The notes under the pieces: generated by a model | Database searches by the model: none | Told to the model about the DNA's origin: nothing | The model's input: only the letters and a program-made list of their open reading frames with translations | In this document: positions 10,513-18,527 of the stretch, piece after piece | Layout: each line of letters starts with the position of its first letter | Position numbering within the stretch: the stretch's first letter is position 1 | Assembly (NCBI RefSeq): GCF_016464385.1 | Contig: NZ_JADMLH010000010.1 | Coordinates: 193,593-257,592 of the forward strand | Origin: Nucisporomicrobium flavum | GTDB taxonomy: Bacteria; Actinomycetota; Actinomycetes; Mycobacteriales; Micromonosporaceae | DNA length: 64,000 nt | Direction of reading: 5' to 3' | Program-made: the position numbers and the translations under genes

Positions 10513-10773
10513 GTGACCCCGTCCCCGCCCGAGAACCTCCTGCGCCGGCTGGCCGGTGTCAACCCGACGACGGCGTTCATCGCCGCGCTGGTGGTCTTTC
10601 TCGCGGGTCTGTTCCTGCCCGGCATCGTCGGCGCCGCGCTGCTGTTCCTGCTGGGCGTGGCGCTGGTGGCGCTGACCTTCACCACGTGGCCGGTGCAGAC
10701 GCCGGCGCTGCGGACCGTACGGCTGATCCTGCTGGCCCTGCTGTTCGCGGCGGCGGTGGCCAAGGCGCTCTGA
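10513..10773 (+). CDS. Small membrane protein (DUF6703-like)
   Basis: 86 residues with two or three hydrophobic helices (FIAALVVFLAGLFLPGIVGAALLFLLGVALVALTF is split by a turn; then LILLALLFAAAVAKAL). GTG 10513 follows GAGGAG. The NPTTAF opening and overall plan match a conserved actinobacterial membrane family that I recall as DUF6703. Function unknown. The zinc operon promoter begins right after its stop. Confidence 0.65.
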   Translation: MTPSPPENLLRRLAGVNPTTAFIAALVVFLAGLFLPGIVGAALLFLLGVALVALTFTTWPVQTPALRTVRLILLALLFAAAVAKAL

Positions 10774-10785
10774 CGTATGCGCTTT

Positions 10786-10800
10786 TGACAATCATTACCA
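10786..10800 (+). promoter_or_regulatory. Zur box with overlapping -35
   Basis: TGACAATCATTACCA is a near palindrome (7-1-7) of the Zur consensus type found before actinobacterial zinc uptake genes. It overlaps a TTGACA -35 at 10785-10790. A weak -10 (CATTGT near 10809-10814) would place the start of transcription at or very near the znuA ATG (10821), so the mRNA may be leaderless. Zinc-loaded Zur, encoded as the last gene of the same operon, would repress here. Confidence 0.75.
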
Positions 10801-10820
10801 ACTCGGCGCATTGTTGTGCC

Positions 10821-11750
10821 ATGCTCCCCCGCCGGGCTCTTGCCGCAACCGCCGCAGCCCTCCTGCTGGGCGCGGCCGCGGGGTGCGGGCAGCCGGCGAG
10901 CGGGTTCAGCGGCGGCCGCCTCGACGTGGTGACGGCCTTCTACCCGCTGCAGTTCCTCGCCGAGCGCATCGGCGGCGACGCTGTCCGGGTGGTCCAGCTG
11001 ACCAAGCCCGGCGCGGAGCCGCACGACGTGGAGCTCAACCCCCGCCAGGTCGGCAAGGTCAGCACCGCGGGGCTCGTCGTCCACCTGAAGGGCTTCCAGC
11101 CGGCCGTGGACCAGGCGGTCGGCCTCGAGGCTCGGGACCGGGCGTTCGACGCCGGCGCCACGGTCGAGCTGCTGCCGGCCGAGGAGCACGAGCACGAGCC
11201 GGGCGAGGAGGAGCACGCCGAGGCCGGCGAGGGCGCCGACCCGCACGTGTGGCTCGACCCGGTCCGCTACGCCACCATCGCCGGCGCGCTGGCCGAGCGG
11301 CTCGGGCAGGCCGACCCCGCGCACGCGGCCGCGTACGCGAGCCGGGCCGGGACGCTGCGCACCGAGCTGGCCGCCCTCGACGGCGAGTACCGCAAGGCGC
11401 TCACCACCTGCGCGCGGCGCGAGATCGTCACCAGCCACGCCGCCTTCCACTACCTGGCCGACCGGTACGGGCTCACCGAGGTGGGCATCACCGGCATCTC
11501 CCCCGAGGCGGAACCGTCCCCGCGCCGCCTCGCCCACGTCGCCGAGGAGGCGAGAGCCACGGGCACCACCACGATCTTCTTCGAGACCCTGGTCAGTCCC
11601 AAGGTCGCCGAGACCATCGCGCGCGAGGTCGGCGCCCGTACGGCCGTCCTCGACCCGATCGAGGGCGTCACCGAGCCCGGCGCGGACTACTTCTCCGTCA
11701 TGCGCGCCAACCTGACCGCCCTCACCACCGCCCTGGGGTGCACGTCATGA
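10821..11750 (+). CDS. znuA: Zinc ABC transporter, substrate-binding lipoprotein
   Basis: 309 residues. Captures Zn(II) outside the cell for ZnuBC. A lipoprotein signal ends in LLLGAAAGC. Cluster A-1 features are present: VVTAFYPLQFLAERIGGD, PHDVELNPRQV (metal-binding His), a charged His/Glu-rich loop (EEHEHEPGEEEHAE), DPHVWLDPV, and TSHAAFHYLADRYGL. The His-rich loop is characteristic of ZnuA rather than manganese binders. The stop overlaps the znuC start (ATGA). Confidence 0.95.
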   Translation: MLPRRALAATAAALLLGAAAGCGQPASGFSGGRLDVVTAFYPLQFLAERIGGDAVRVVQLTKPGAEPHDVELNPRQVGKVSTAGLVVHLKGFQPAVDQAVGLEARDRAFDAGATVELLPAEEHEHEPGEEEHAEAGEGADPHVWLDPVRYATIAGALAERLGQADPAHAAAYASRAGTLRTELAALDGEYRKALTTCARREIVTSHAAFHYLADRYGLTEVGITGISPEAEPSPRRLAHVAEEARATGTTTIFFETLVSPKVAETIAREVGARTAVLDPIEGVTEPGADYFSVMRANLTALTTALGCTS

Positions 11751-12526
11751 GCGTCGTCTCGGTACGCCACGCCGCCGTCGCGTACGGCGGCCGCACGGTC
11801 CTGCGCGACGTCACGCTGGACGTCGGCGCCGGCGAGGTCGTGGCCGTGCTCGGCGCCAACGGGTCCGGCAAGTCCACGTTGATCCGGACGATCCTGGGCC
11901 TGGTGCCGCTGGCGGGCGGCGAGATCGAGCTCTTCGGGACCCCGCAGCGCCGCTTCCGCCAGTGGGCGCGCGTCGGTTACGTGCCGCAGCGCATGGGCGC
12001 CGGCAGCGGGGTGCCCGCCACGGTCGGCGAGGTCGTGGCCTCGGGCCGGCTCGCCCGCCGGGGCATCTTCCGCTTTCCCGGCGCCGCCGACCGCGAGGCC
12101 GTCCGTGCCGCGCTGGACGACGTCGGGCTCCTGGACCGCATCCACGACCCGGTGACCACGCTCTCCGGCGGCCAGCAGCAGCGCACGCTCATCGCCCGCG
12201 CCCTGGCCGGCCGCCCCGACCTGCTGGTCCTCGACGAGCCGACGGCCGGGGTCGACGCCGGGAGCCAGGAGGCCTTCGCGAAGGCGCTCGCCGGCTTCGG
12301 CGAACGCGGTGGCACCGTGCTGCTGGTCGCGCATGAGCTGGGCCCGCTGGAGCCGCTGATCGACCGGGCCGTCGTGGTGCACGGCGGGCGGATCGCGTAC
12401 GAGGGTGCCGTCCCCGAGCCCGCCGGGCATCACGCGGGGCCGGGCCACGACCACGTCCACCCGCACGCGGAGCCCGAGCAGGCGCGCATCTGCGTGGCCC
12501 CCACGGACAGAATGCCGGCCACCTGA
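11747..12526 (+). CDS. znuC: Zinc ABC transporter, ATP-binding protein
   Basis: 259 residues. Walker A GANGSGKST, signature LSGGQQQR, Walker B LLVLDEP and switch His in LLVAHEL are all intact. The C-terminus carries a histidine-rich tail (HHAGPGHDHVHPHAEPE), suggesting zinc binding or sensing at the cytoplasmic face, as seen in some ZnuC proteins. Coupled by an ATGA overlap to znuA. Confidence 0.95.
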   Translation: MSVVSVRHAAVAYGGRTVLRDVTLDVGAGEVVAVLGANGSGKSTLIRTILGLVPLAGGEIELFGTPQRRFRQWARVGYVPQRMGAGSGVPATVGEVVASGRLARRGIFRFPGAADREAVRAALDDVGLLDRIHDPVTTLSGGQQQRTLIARALAGRPDLLVLDEPTAGVDAGSQEAFAKALAGFGERGGTVLLVAHELGPLEPLIDRAVVVHGGRIAYEGAVPEPAGHHAGPGHDHVHPHAEPEQARICVAPTDRMPAT

Positions 12527-12527
12527 C

Positions 12528-13415
12528 ATGGACCTCTTTCAGTACGACTTCATGCTGCGAGCTCTCGCCGGCGCGCTGATCATCGGGCTGGCCGCCCCGG
12601 CGCTGGGCATCTACCTCGTGCAGCGGCGGCTGTCGCTGATCGGCGACGGCATCGGGCACGTGGCGCTGACCGGCGTCGGCGTCGGGCTGCTCCTGCAGCA
12701 GTCGCCGGTGCTCACCGCGGTCGTCGTGGCCGTGCTCGGGGCCGTCGGCGTCGAGTTGGTGCGTGAGCGCGGCCGTACGTCCGGCGACCTCGCCCTGGCG
12801 CTGCTGTTCTACGGCGGCATCGCGGGCGGCGTGGTCCTCGTGGGACTCTCCGACGACAGCGCCAACGCCAACCTGATGCAGTACCTCTTCGGCTCGCTGA
12901 TCACCACGACCCGGCAGGACCTGATCGTCATCGCGATCCTGGGCGCCGCCGTGCTCACCGCGATGCTCGCGCTGCGCCCGGCGCTGTTCGCGGTCTGCAA
13001 CGACGAGGAGTACGCGCGCGTCTCCGGCCTGCCCGTGCGTACGCTCAATCTCGTGATCGCCGCCACCACGGCCGTGACCGTCACGATCGCCATGCGCACC
13101 GTCGGCCTGCTGCTCGTCAGCGCCCTCATGGTCGTGCCGGTGGCGGCCGCGCAGCAGATCACCCGCGGGTTCCGCAGCACGATGGCGCTGGCGATGGGCA
13201 TCGGCGTGACCGCCGCCGCGGCCGGGGTCTGGGCCGCCGGCGAGATCGACACCGCGCCCGGCGCCACGATCGTCATCCTGGCGATCGCCGCGTTCCTCGC
13301 CATCACCGTGGGCAGCGCGACCTGGCGGGTGCTGCGCCGGCACATCCCCGCGGAGCGGCACGCCGAGCACGCCGAACCGCCCGACGTGGTCCTGCAGGAA
13401 GCGGGCGCCCGATGA
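12528..13415 (+). CDS. znuB: Zinc ABC transporter, permease
   Basis: 295 residues with about eight or nine hydrophobic helices, ABC-3 family: FMLRALAGALIIGLAAPALGIYLVQRR, LIGDGIGHVALTGVGVGLLL, and LLVSALMVVPVAAAQ. The cytoplasmic C-terminus is His/Glu-rich (PAERHAEHAEPPD). Starts 1 nt after the znuC stop and overlaps arsR by ATGA. Confidence 0.95.
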   Translation: MDLFQYDFMLRALAGALIIGLAAPALGIYLVQRRLSLIGDGIGHVALTGVGVGLLLQQSPVLTAVVVAVLGAVGVELVRERGRTSGDLALALLFYGGIAGGVVLVGLSDDSANANLMQYLFGSLITTTRQDLIVIAILGAAVLTAMLALRPALFAVCNDEEYARVSGLPVRTLNLVIAATTAVTVTIAMRTVGLLLVSALMVVPVAAAQQITRGFRSTMALAMGIGVTAAAAGVWAAGEIDTAPGATIVILAIAAFLAITVGSATWRVLRRHIPAERHAEHAEPPDVVLQEAGAR

Positions 13416-13729
13416 GCGCCCATCCGGTGCCGGGCACGGCGACCGGCTACGAGGCGTACGAGGCGGCCGGCGAGCTGCTGCGCGCGCTGTCCGCACCGAT
13501 CCGCGTCGCCATAGTCGCGGAGCTCGGCGGCGGCGAGCGGTGCGTGCACGAGCTCGTCGAGAAGCTGGGCGCACCGCAGCCGCTGGTCTCGCAGCACCTG
13601 CGGGTGCTGCGCGGCGCGGGGGTGGTGCGGGGTGCACGGCGTGGACGCGAGATCGCATACTCGCTCGTGGACGAACACGTCGCGCACATCGTCGCGGACG
13701 CGGTGAGCCATGCGAGGGAGGGATCATGA
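13412..13729 (+). CDS. ArsR-family winged-helix regulator
   Basis: 105 residues. ArsR fold: LLRALSAPIRVAIVAELGGGERCVHELVEKLGAPQPLVSQHLRVLRGAGVV, then the beta wing with GREIAYSLVDEHV. The DNA-recognition helix is QPLVSQHLRVL. A DEHVAHIVADAVSHA helix with Asp/His residues could form the alpha5 metal site of SmtB/ZiaR-type zinc sensors, which suggests (not proves) zinc or cobalt sensing. Embedded between znuB and zur by ATGA overlaps at both ends. Confidence 0.88.
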   Translation: MSAHPVPGTATGYEAYEAAGELLRALSAPIRVAIVAELGGGERCVHELVEKLGAPQPLVSQHLRVLRGAGVVRGARRGREIAYSLVDEHVAHIVADAVSHAREGS

Positions 13730-14133
13730 CGGACGAGGGAACCGTTGTCCGCAACACCCGGCAGCGGACCGCGGTCCGCGACCTCCTCGCCGACTGCGAG
13801 GGCTTCCACAGCGCCCAGGACCTGCACGCGATCCTGCGCGAGCGCGGCGAACGGGTCGGGCTGACCACGGTGTACCGCACGCTGCAGGGGCTGGCCGACG
13901 CCGGCGAGATCGACGTGATGCGCCCGCCCGGCGGCGAGCACCTGTACCGCCGGTGCAGCCAGGGGCACCACCACCACCTGGTCTGCCGGTCCTGCGGCCG
14001 TACGGTCGAGGTCGAGGGCCCGGCCGTGGAGACCTGGGCGCAGCGGGTCGCCGGTGAGCACGGGTTCGTCGACGTCTCGCACACCATGGAGATCTTCGGC
14101 ACCTGCCCGGAGTGCGCGGCCCAGCGCTCCTAG
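13726..14133 (+). CDS. zur: Fur-family zinc uptake regulator
   Basis: 135 residues. Winged-helix domain (RNTRQRTAVRDLLADCEGFHSAQDLH, then GLTTVYRTLQGLADAGEID) followed by the Fur dimerisation domain with HHHHLVCRSCG and the second CPEC pair, forming the structural Cys4 zinc site. The operon context (znuACB) and the Zur box upstream of znuA make Zur the best call within the Fur family. It probably autoregulates. Confidence 0.93.
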   Translation: MTDEGTVVRNTRQRTAVRDLLADCEGFHSAQDLHAILRERGERVGLTTVYRTLQGLADAGEIDVMRPPGGEHLYRRCSQGHHHHLVCRSCGRTVEVEGPAVETWAQRVAGEHGFVDVSHTMEIFGTCPECAAQRS

Positions 14134-14137
14134 CCCC

Positions 14138-14181
14138 CGCGTGGGAGGCTGTCGCGCCCTCGGCGTGGGAAGCTGTCGCGC
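14138..14181 (+). repeat. Duplicated promoter-like segment
   Basis: A near-identical ~19-bp sequence occurs twice in direct orientation with a 24-bp period: GCGTGGGAGGCTGTCGCGC at about 14139 and GCGTGGGAAGCTGTCGCGC at about 14163. The second copy ends against the GTG start at 14182. It looks like a duplicated upstream/-10 region. Confidence 0.5.
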
Positions 14182-14793
14182 GTGAAGATGTACGCCGACC
14201 GGCTGCCCACCGCCGTACGCCAGTTGCTGACCGACCTCGCCGTGGTCCTGTGGGTGTACGCCTGGATCCGCGCCGGGTTCTGGGTGAACGACATGGTGGA
14301 GAAGCTGGGCGTGCCCGGGCAGAAGTTGCAGGAGGCGGGCACCGGGATCGCCGGCAACCTGGGCGACATCGGCGGCAAGGTCGGCCGGGTGCCGCTCGTC
14401 GGCGACGACCTGACGGCGCCGTTCAACAGCGCGGCGGGCGCGGCGTCCCAGCTCGCCGAGGCGGGCCGGCAGCAGCAGGAGATCGTCGGCAAGCTGGCCG
14501 TCACGATGGCGCTGCTGATCGTCGCCGTGCCGCTGGCGCTGGTGCTGTTCCTGTGGTTGCCGCGGCGGCTGCGCTGGATGCGCCGCGCCGGGGTGGCCGC
14601 GGTGGTGCGCGAGCAGCCGGCCGGCCGCGACCTGCTGGCGTTGCGGGCCCTGGCGGGCCGGCCGCTGAACGAGCTCGCCGCGCTCGGCCCGGACATCGCC
14701 CAGTCCTGGCGCAACGGCGACGCCGACGCGGTGGAGGCGCTGGCCGCGCTGGAGTTGCGCGACCTCGGCCTCAGGCCCGCGAAGGCACGTTAG
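14182..14793 (+). CDS. Conserved two-helix membrane protein, function unknown
   Basis: 203 residues. One hydrophobic helix near the N-terminus (LLTDLAVVLWVYAWIRAGFWV) and a second in the middle (VTMALLIVAVPLALVLFLWLP), separated by a Gly-rich stretch of about 80 residues (GIAGNLGDIGGKVGRVPLVGDDLTAPF). The C-terminal part is an Ala/Leu-rich helical domain. GTG 14182 or ATG 14188 could be the start; no Shine-Dalgarno is evident. The 3' end overlaps the convergent DUF6328 gene by 23 bp. Confidence 0.75.
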   Translation: MKMYADRLPTAVRQLLTDLAVVLWVYAWIRAGFWVNDMVEKLGVPGQKLQEAGTGIAGNLGDIGGKVGRVPLVGDDLTAPFNSAAGAASQLAEAGRQQQEIVGKLAVTMALLIVAVPLALVLFLWLPRRLRWMRRAGVAAVVREQPAGRDLLALRALAGRPLNELAALGPDIAQSWRNGDADAVEALAALELRDLGLRPAKAR

Positions 14794-15328
14794 GTTCCTT
14801 GTTGGGCTCGGCGGCGTCCTCGGCGAACTCCTCGTCCTCCTCGTCGTCGTCCTCGTCCAGCCAGTTGCGCCGGGCGAACGGGATCGCGACCCAGAACGTC
14901 AGGAAGAAGGCCGCGGCGATCCCGGTGAACACCAGCGCCACCCACATGGGCAGCAGGTAGTCGGTGATCAGCAGGACGCTGCTGACCATGGCGACGAGCG
15001 TGAACGCCAGGCCACCGGTCGCCATCCGGTGGGCGTGCCGGACCAGCTCAGGCTTGCGGCCCTGGCGGAACAGCGCCCGGTGGAACGCCACCGGCGAGAT
15101 GATCAGCGCGGTCGCGAACGCCGTCGAGATCAGCGCGACGATGTACGTGTCCTTCTGGAAGTCCGTCGTCTTGGGGAAACCGTTGCTGAACGGCAGCGTC
15201 AGGAGGAACGCGAAGAGGATCTGCACGCCGGTCTGCGCGACGCGCAACTCCTGCAGCAGGTCGGCGAAGTTGCGGTCCCACCGCTGCTTCTCGGTCTCAT
15301 TCTTCATCCGGCGCTTCTCGGCGGCCAT
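14771..15328 (-). CDS. Four-helix membrane protein (DUF6328-like)
   Basis: 185 residues. An N-terminal charged segment (WDRNFADLLQELRVAQTGVQILFAFLLTLPF) leads into four hydrophobic helices and an acidic C-terminal tail (EDDDEEDEEFAED). The first block matches the actinobacterial DUF6328 family as I recall it. Function unknown. ATG 15328 has GGAGAC upstream. Confidence 0.75.
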   Translation of the reverse strand: MAAEKRRMKNETEKQRWDRNFADLLQELRVAQTGVQILFAFLLTLPFSNGFPKTTDFQKDTYIVALISTAFATALIISPVAFHRALFRQGRKPELVRHAHRMATGGLAFTLVAMVSSVLLITDYLLPMWVALVFTGIAAAFFLTFWVAIPFARRNWLDEDDDEEDEEFAEDAAEPNKEPNVPSRA

Positions 15329-15382
15329 CAGGTCGTCTCCTCACCGTCATGTGGCGCATCGGATGCCCGGACCGCCGCGGCG

Positions 15383-16198
15383 TCAAACGCCGATCCGCGC
15401 GAGGGCCACGTCGGCCAGCGCGTCCGGCGCCTCCTCCGGCACCCAGTGCCCCACCCCGCGCAGCACGACCAGGCGGTAGTCCCCCTCGACCCAGGTCCGG
15501 GTGGCGAGCGCCGCCGACCGGCCGACGACCGGGTCGCGGTCGCTCCAGACGTACGTGGTGGGCACGGTGATCTTGCCGACACCGGCGAGCTGGCGGCCGG
15601 AGAGCGCCCGGTACCAGTTGAGCGCCCCGGTGAGCCGGCCCGGCTCGGCCATCGCGGACGCGTACCGGGCCGCGCGGGCCCCGATCGGGCGCATCATCCG
15701 CTTGAGCACCTCACCGTCGCGCGCCAGCAGCAGGCGCTCGGCGAAGCGGGACTGGAACACCTTCATGTACGCGAACCGCAGCCGCTGCGAGGGCTGGTTG
15801 CGCAGCGAGACGGCGAGCCCGCGCGGGTGCGGTACGGAGACCGCGGTGAGCGTACGGACCCGGTCCGGGTGATGCGCGGCGAGCAGCCAGCCCACCTGTG
15901 CGCCCCAGTCGTGGCCGATCACGTGCGCCCGTTCCACCCCGAGCGCGTCGAGCACCGCCACCGCGTCGGCCGTGGGCTCGTTCAGCCGGTAGTCCTCCAC
16001 CGCGGCCGGCCGGGCGCCCGCCGAGTAGCCGCGCTGATCGAGGGCGTACGTCCGCAGCCCCGCCGCGTGCAACCGGGGCAGGATCAGGTCGAACTCGCGA
16101 TGGTCCTGGGGGAAGCCGTGCAGCAGGAGCACCGGGTCGCCGTCGGCCGGGCCGCCCTCGTACACATCGAAGGTGAGCCCCCGGGCCTTGATCTCCAT
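15383..16198 (-). CDS. Alpha/beta-fold hydrolase, epoxide-hydrolase-like
   Basis: 271 residues. The oxyanion block LLLHGFPQDHREF and the nucleophile elbow VIGHDWGAQVGW (Asp97) are those of epoxide hydrolases and haloalkane dehalogenases; the RGYSAGARP block after strand 4 is also typical. An Asp in WSDRDPVVG and the His in VGHWVPEEAP complete the triad. The substrate cannot be read from sequence. Confidence 0.88.
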   Translation of the reverse strand: MEIKARGLTFDVYEGGPADGDPVLLLHGFPQDHREFDLILPRLHAAGLRTYALDQRGYSAGARPAAVEDYRLNEPTADAVAVLDALGVERAHVIGHDWGAQVGWLLAAHHPDRVRTLTAVSVPHPRGLAVSLRNQPSQRLRFAYMKVFQSRFAERLLLARDGEVLKRMMRPIGARAARYASAMAEPGRLTGALNWYRALSGRQLAGVGKITVPTTYVWSDRDPVVGRSAALATRTWVEGDYRLVVLRGVGHWVPEEAPDALADVALARIGV

Positions 16199-16261
16199 GT
16201 GACGCCTCCAACGCTGTTCCGTACAGCCGTACGGTGTTAACGTCCATGAAAATAACGTAGT

Positions 16262-16340
16262 GAATCCTTCTCGCGACGGTGGAGATCACCGCACCTGGCC
16301 CCCGCCCTGCGGGGGTCGAGGTAGGTCGCGAAAAGGATTC
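16262..16340. repeat. Long inverted repeat with nested hairpin upstream of riboswitch
   Basis: GAATCCTTCTCGCGAC (16262-16277) pairs with GTCGCGAAAAGGATTC (16325-16340) at 15 of 16 positions. The 47-nt interior holds a perfect 7-bp hairpin (CCCCCGC/GCGGGGG, 16299-16315). The right arm ends 6 bp before the TPP riboswitch. It could be a cruciform, a terminator-like barrier or a mobile-element scar. Confidence 0.6.
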
Positions 16341-16345
16341 ATCCG

Positions 16346-16430
<85 letters not shown>

Positions 16431-16483
16431 GGTCTTCTCCAGCCGCGCCACGTCCGGGACAGCCCGGTCCGTGGCGTGCGTCT

Positions 16484-16504
16484 CCTCCCGGTACCCCTGG
16501 GAGG
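16484..16504 (+). promoter_or_regulatory. Shine-Dalgarno-sequestering hairpin of the riboswitch
   Basis: CCTCCC (16484-16489) pairs perfectly with GGGAGG (16499-16504), which is the ykoE ribosome binding site 8 nt before ATG 16513. A stronger hairpin precedes it (GCCACG ... CGTGGC enclosing CCGGG/CCCGG, about 16447-16475) and may be the switching or termination element. Confidence 0.6.
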
Positions 16505-16512
16505 GCAACGAC

Positions 16513-17094
16513 ATGAACCAGTACCGCTGGCGCACGATCGACATCGTGATCGCCTCCATCATCGCCGTGGCGTTCGGCGTCATCTTCTGGGCGTGGAACA
16601 CGGTCTGGAACCTGACCGAGGGCGCGTTCGCGTTCTTCCCGCCGGCCCAGGCGGTGCTCTACGGCGTCTGGCTGATGCCGGCCGTCCTCGCCGGCCTGAT
16701 CATCCGCAAGCCGGGCGCCTCGCTCTACACCGAGACGGTCGCGGCGATCATTTCGGCGCTGCTCGGCTCGAAGTGGGGCGCGACGGTCATCCCCCAGGGT
16801 CTCGTGCAGGGCCTCGGCGCCGAACTCGCCTTCGCGATGCTGCTCTACCGGCAGTGGAAGCTGCCCGCCGCACTGCTCGCCGGGGCGCTCACCGGGCTCA
16901 GCGCCGCGCTGTACGACTTCTTCGTGTGGAACGGCGGCTACGCCCTGTGGGACTACCGCATCCCGTACGCGCTGATCACCATCGTCAGCGGCACCGCCAT
17001 CGCGGGCGCCGGCAGCTGGGCACTGACCCGCGCGCTGGTGCCGACCGGCGTGCTGGACAGGTTCGCCGCGGGCCGGGACCGGGCACTGGTCTGA
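16513..17094 (+). CDS. ykoE: ECF transporter substrate-binding (S) component, YkoE family
   Basis: 193 residues, about six hydrophobic helices. Motifs of the YkoE family: RTIDIVIASIIAVAFGVIFWAWN at the start, FFPPAQAVLYGVWLMPAVLAGLII, and LTGLSAALYDFFVWNGGYA. It binds thiamine or its hydroxymethylpyrimidine precursor for uptake with YkoD and YkoC. ATG 16513 follows GGGAGG. Preceded by a TPP riboswitch, which supports a thiamine-related substrate. Confidence 0.93.
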   Translation: MNQYRWRTIDIVIASIIAVAFGVIFWAWNTVWNLTEGAFAFFPPAQAVLYGVWLMPAVLAGLIIRKPGASLYTETVAAIISALLGSKWGATVIPQGLVQGLGAELAFAMLLYRQWKLPAALLAGALTGLSAALYDFFVWNGGYALWDYRIPYALITIVSGTAIAGAGSWALTRALVPTGVLDRFAAGRDRALV

Positions 17095-17096
17095 TC

Positions 17097-18527
17097 ATGG
17101 CGGAGGTCGTGCTGCGGGACTTCGGCTGGCGCCACGCGGGGCGCCGGTCATGGGCTGTCCGCGGCGTCGACCTGCACATCCGGCACGGCGAGCGGGTGCT
17201 GCTGCTCGGGCCCTCCGGGGCCGGCAAGAGCACCCTGCTCGCCGCGCTCGCCGGGCTGCTGCCCGAGGACTCCGGCGAGGCCGAGGGCACCGTGGAGATC
17301 GACGGGCTCGATCCCCGCAAGGCACACGACGGCGTCGGCCTGCTCTTCCAGGACCCGCAGACCCAGCTCGTCATGGCCCGCAGCGGCGACGACGTGGCGT
17401 TCGGGCTGGAGAACCGGGGCGTGCCCGCGGGCGAGATCTGGCCGCGGGTCAGCGACGCGTTGGACCGGGTCGGGTTCCCGTACCCGATCACCCGCGCGAC
17501 CAGCGCCCTCTCCGGCGGCGAGCAGCAACGCCTCGCGCTCGCCGGCGTGCTCGCCCTGCGCCCCGGGCTGGTGCTGCTCGACGAACCCACCGCCAACCTC
17601 GACCCGGCCGGCGGCGACCTGATCCGCGAGGCCGTCGCCCGGGCGCGCGACCGCGACAGCACGCTGATCGTCGTCGAGCACCGGGTCGCCGAGGCGCTTC
17701 CGCTGATCGACCGGGTGGTGGTGCTCGCGCCGGGCGGCGGCGTCGCCGCCGACGGCGCCCCCGAGGTCGTCTTCGCCGGTCACGGCCCGTCGCTGGCCGG
17801 GCAGGGGGTCTGGGTGCCGGGCTATCCGCTGCCCCGGCACCCGGCCGCGGCGGCTCCGGGTGATGATCTGGTACGGGCACACAGCGCGGCCTTCCGGCAC
17901 CGGCTGAGCGCCGCCAGCATGACCGCCCGCGCGGGCGAGGCCCTGGCGGTGACCGGACCCAACGGCGCCGGCAAGTCCACCCTCGCCCTGATGCTCGGCG
18001 GCCTCCTGGCACCCACGACCGGCCGGATCGACGTACCCGGCGAGGCGAAACCGCCGCACAGGTGGCGGGCGGCGCACCTCACCAGCCGCATCGGCTCGGT
18101 GTTCCAGACCGCGGAACATCAGTTCGTCACCAGCCGCGTCGCCGACGAGCTGGCGCTCGGGCCCCGCCGGCTCCGCCGCTCCCCCGCCCAGGTGGCGGCC
18201 ACGGTGGACGACCTGCTGGCCCGGCTGCGGCTGACGGCGCTGGCGGAGGCCAACCCGTACACGCTCTCCGGCGGGGAGGCCCGGCGGCTCAGCGTGGCGA
18301 CGGCCCTGGCCACCGCGCCGCGGCTGCTGGTGCTCGACGAGCCGACCTTCGGGCAGGACCGGCGTACCTGGATCGAGCTGGTGGCGCTGCTGGCCGCCCT
18401 GCGCGACGAGGGCCACGGCATCGTCGCGGTCACCCACGACGACGCGTTCGTCACCTCCCTCGCCGACCGCGTCCACCACCTCGGCCCCACGCCGGCCCCC
18501 GGCCCGCTCCCCCGGCGGCGGCCGTGA
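17097..18527 (+). CDS. ykoD: ECF transporter ATPase with two ABC domains, YkoD-type
   Basis: 476 residues. Two complete ATPase halves in one chain: first with GPSGAGKST, LSGGEQQR and LVLLDEPT; second with GPNGAGKST, LSGGEARR and LLVLDEPT. This fused EcfA-EcfA' design is that of YkoD. It energises YkoE through YkoC. Starts 2 nt after ykoE stop; its stop overlaps ykoC (GTGA). Confidence 0.94.
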   Translation: MAEVVLRDFGWRHAGRRSWAVRGVDLHIRHGERVLLLGPSGAGKSTLLAALAGLLPEDSGEAEGTVEIDGLDPRKAHDGVGLLFQDPQTQLVMARSGDDVAFGLENRGVPAGEIWPRVSDALDRVGFPYPITRATSALSGGEQQRLALAGVLALRPGLVLLDEPTANLDPAGGDLIREAVARARDRDSTLIVVEHRVAEALPLIDRVVVLAPGGGVAADGAPEVVFAGHGPSLAGQGVWVPGYPLPRHPAAAAPGDDLVRAHSAAFRHRLSAASMTARAGEALAVTGPNGAGKSTLALMLGGLLAPTTGRIDVPGEAKPPHRWRAAHLTSRIGSVFQTAEHQFVTSRVADELALGPRRLRRSPAQVAATVDDLLARLRLTALAEANPYTLSGGEARRLSVATALATAPRLLVLDEPTFGQDRRTWIELVALLAALRDEGHGIVAVTHDDAFVTSLADRVHHLGPTPAPGPLPRRRP

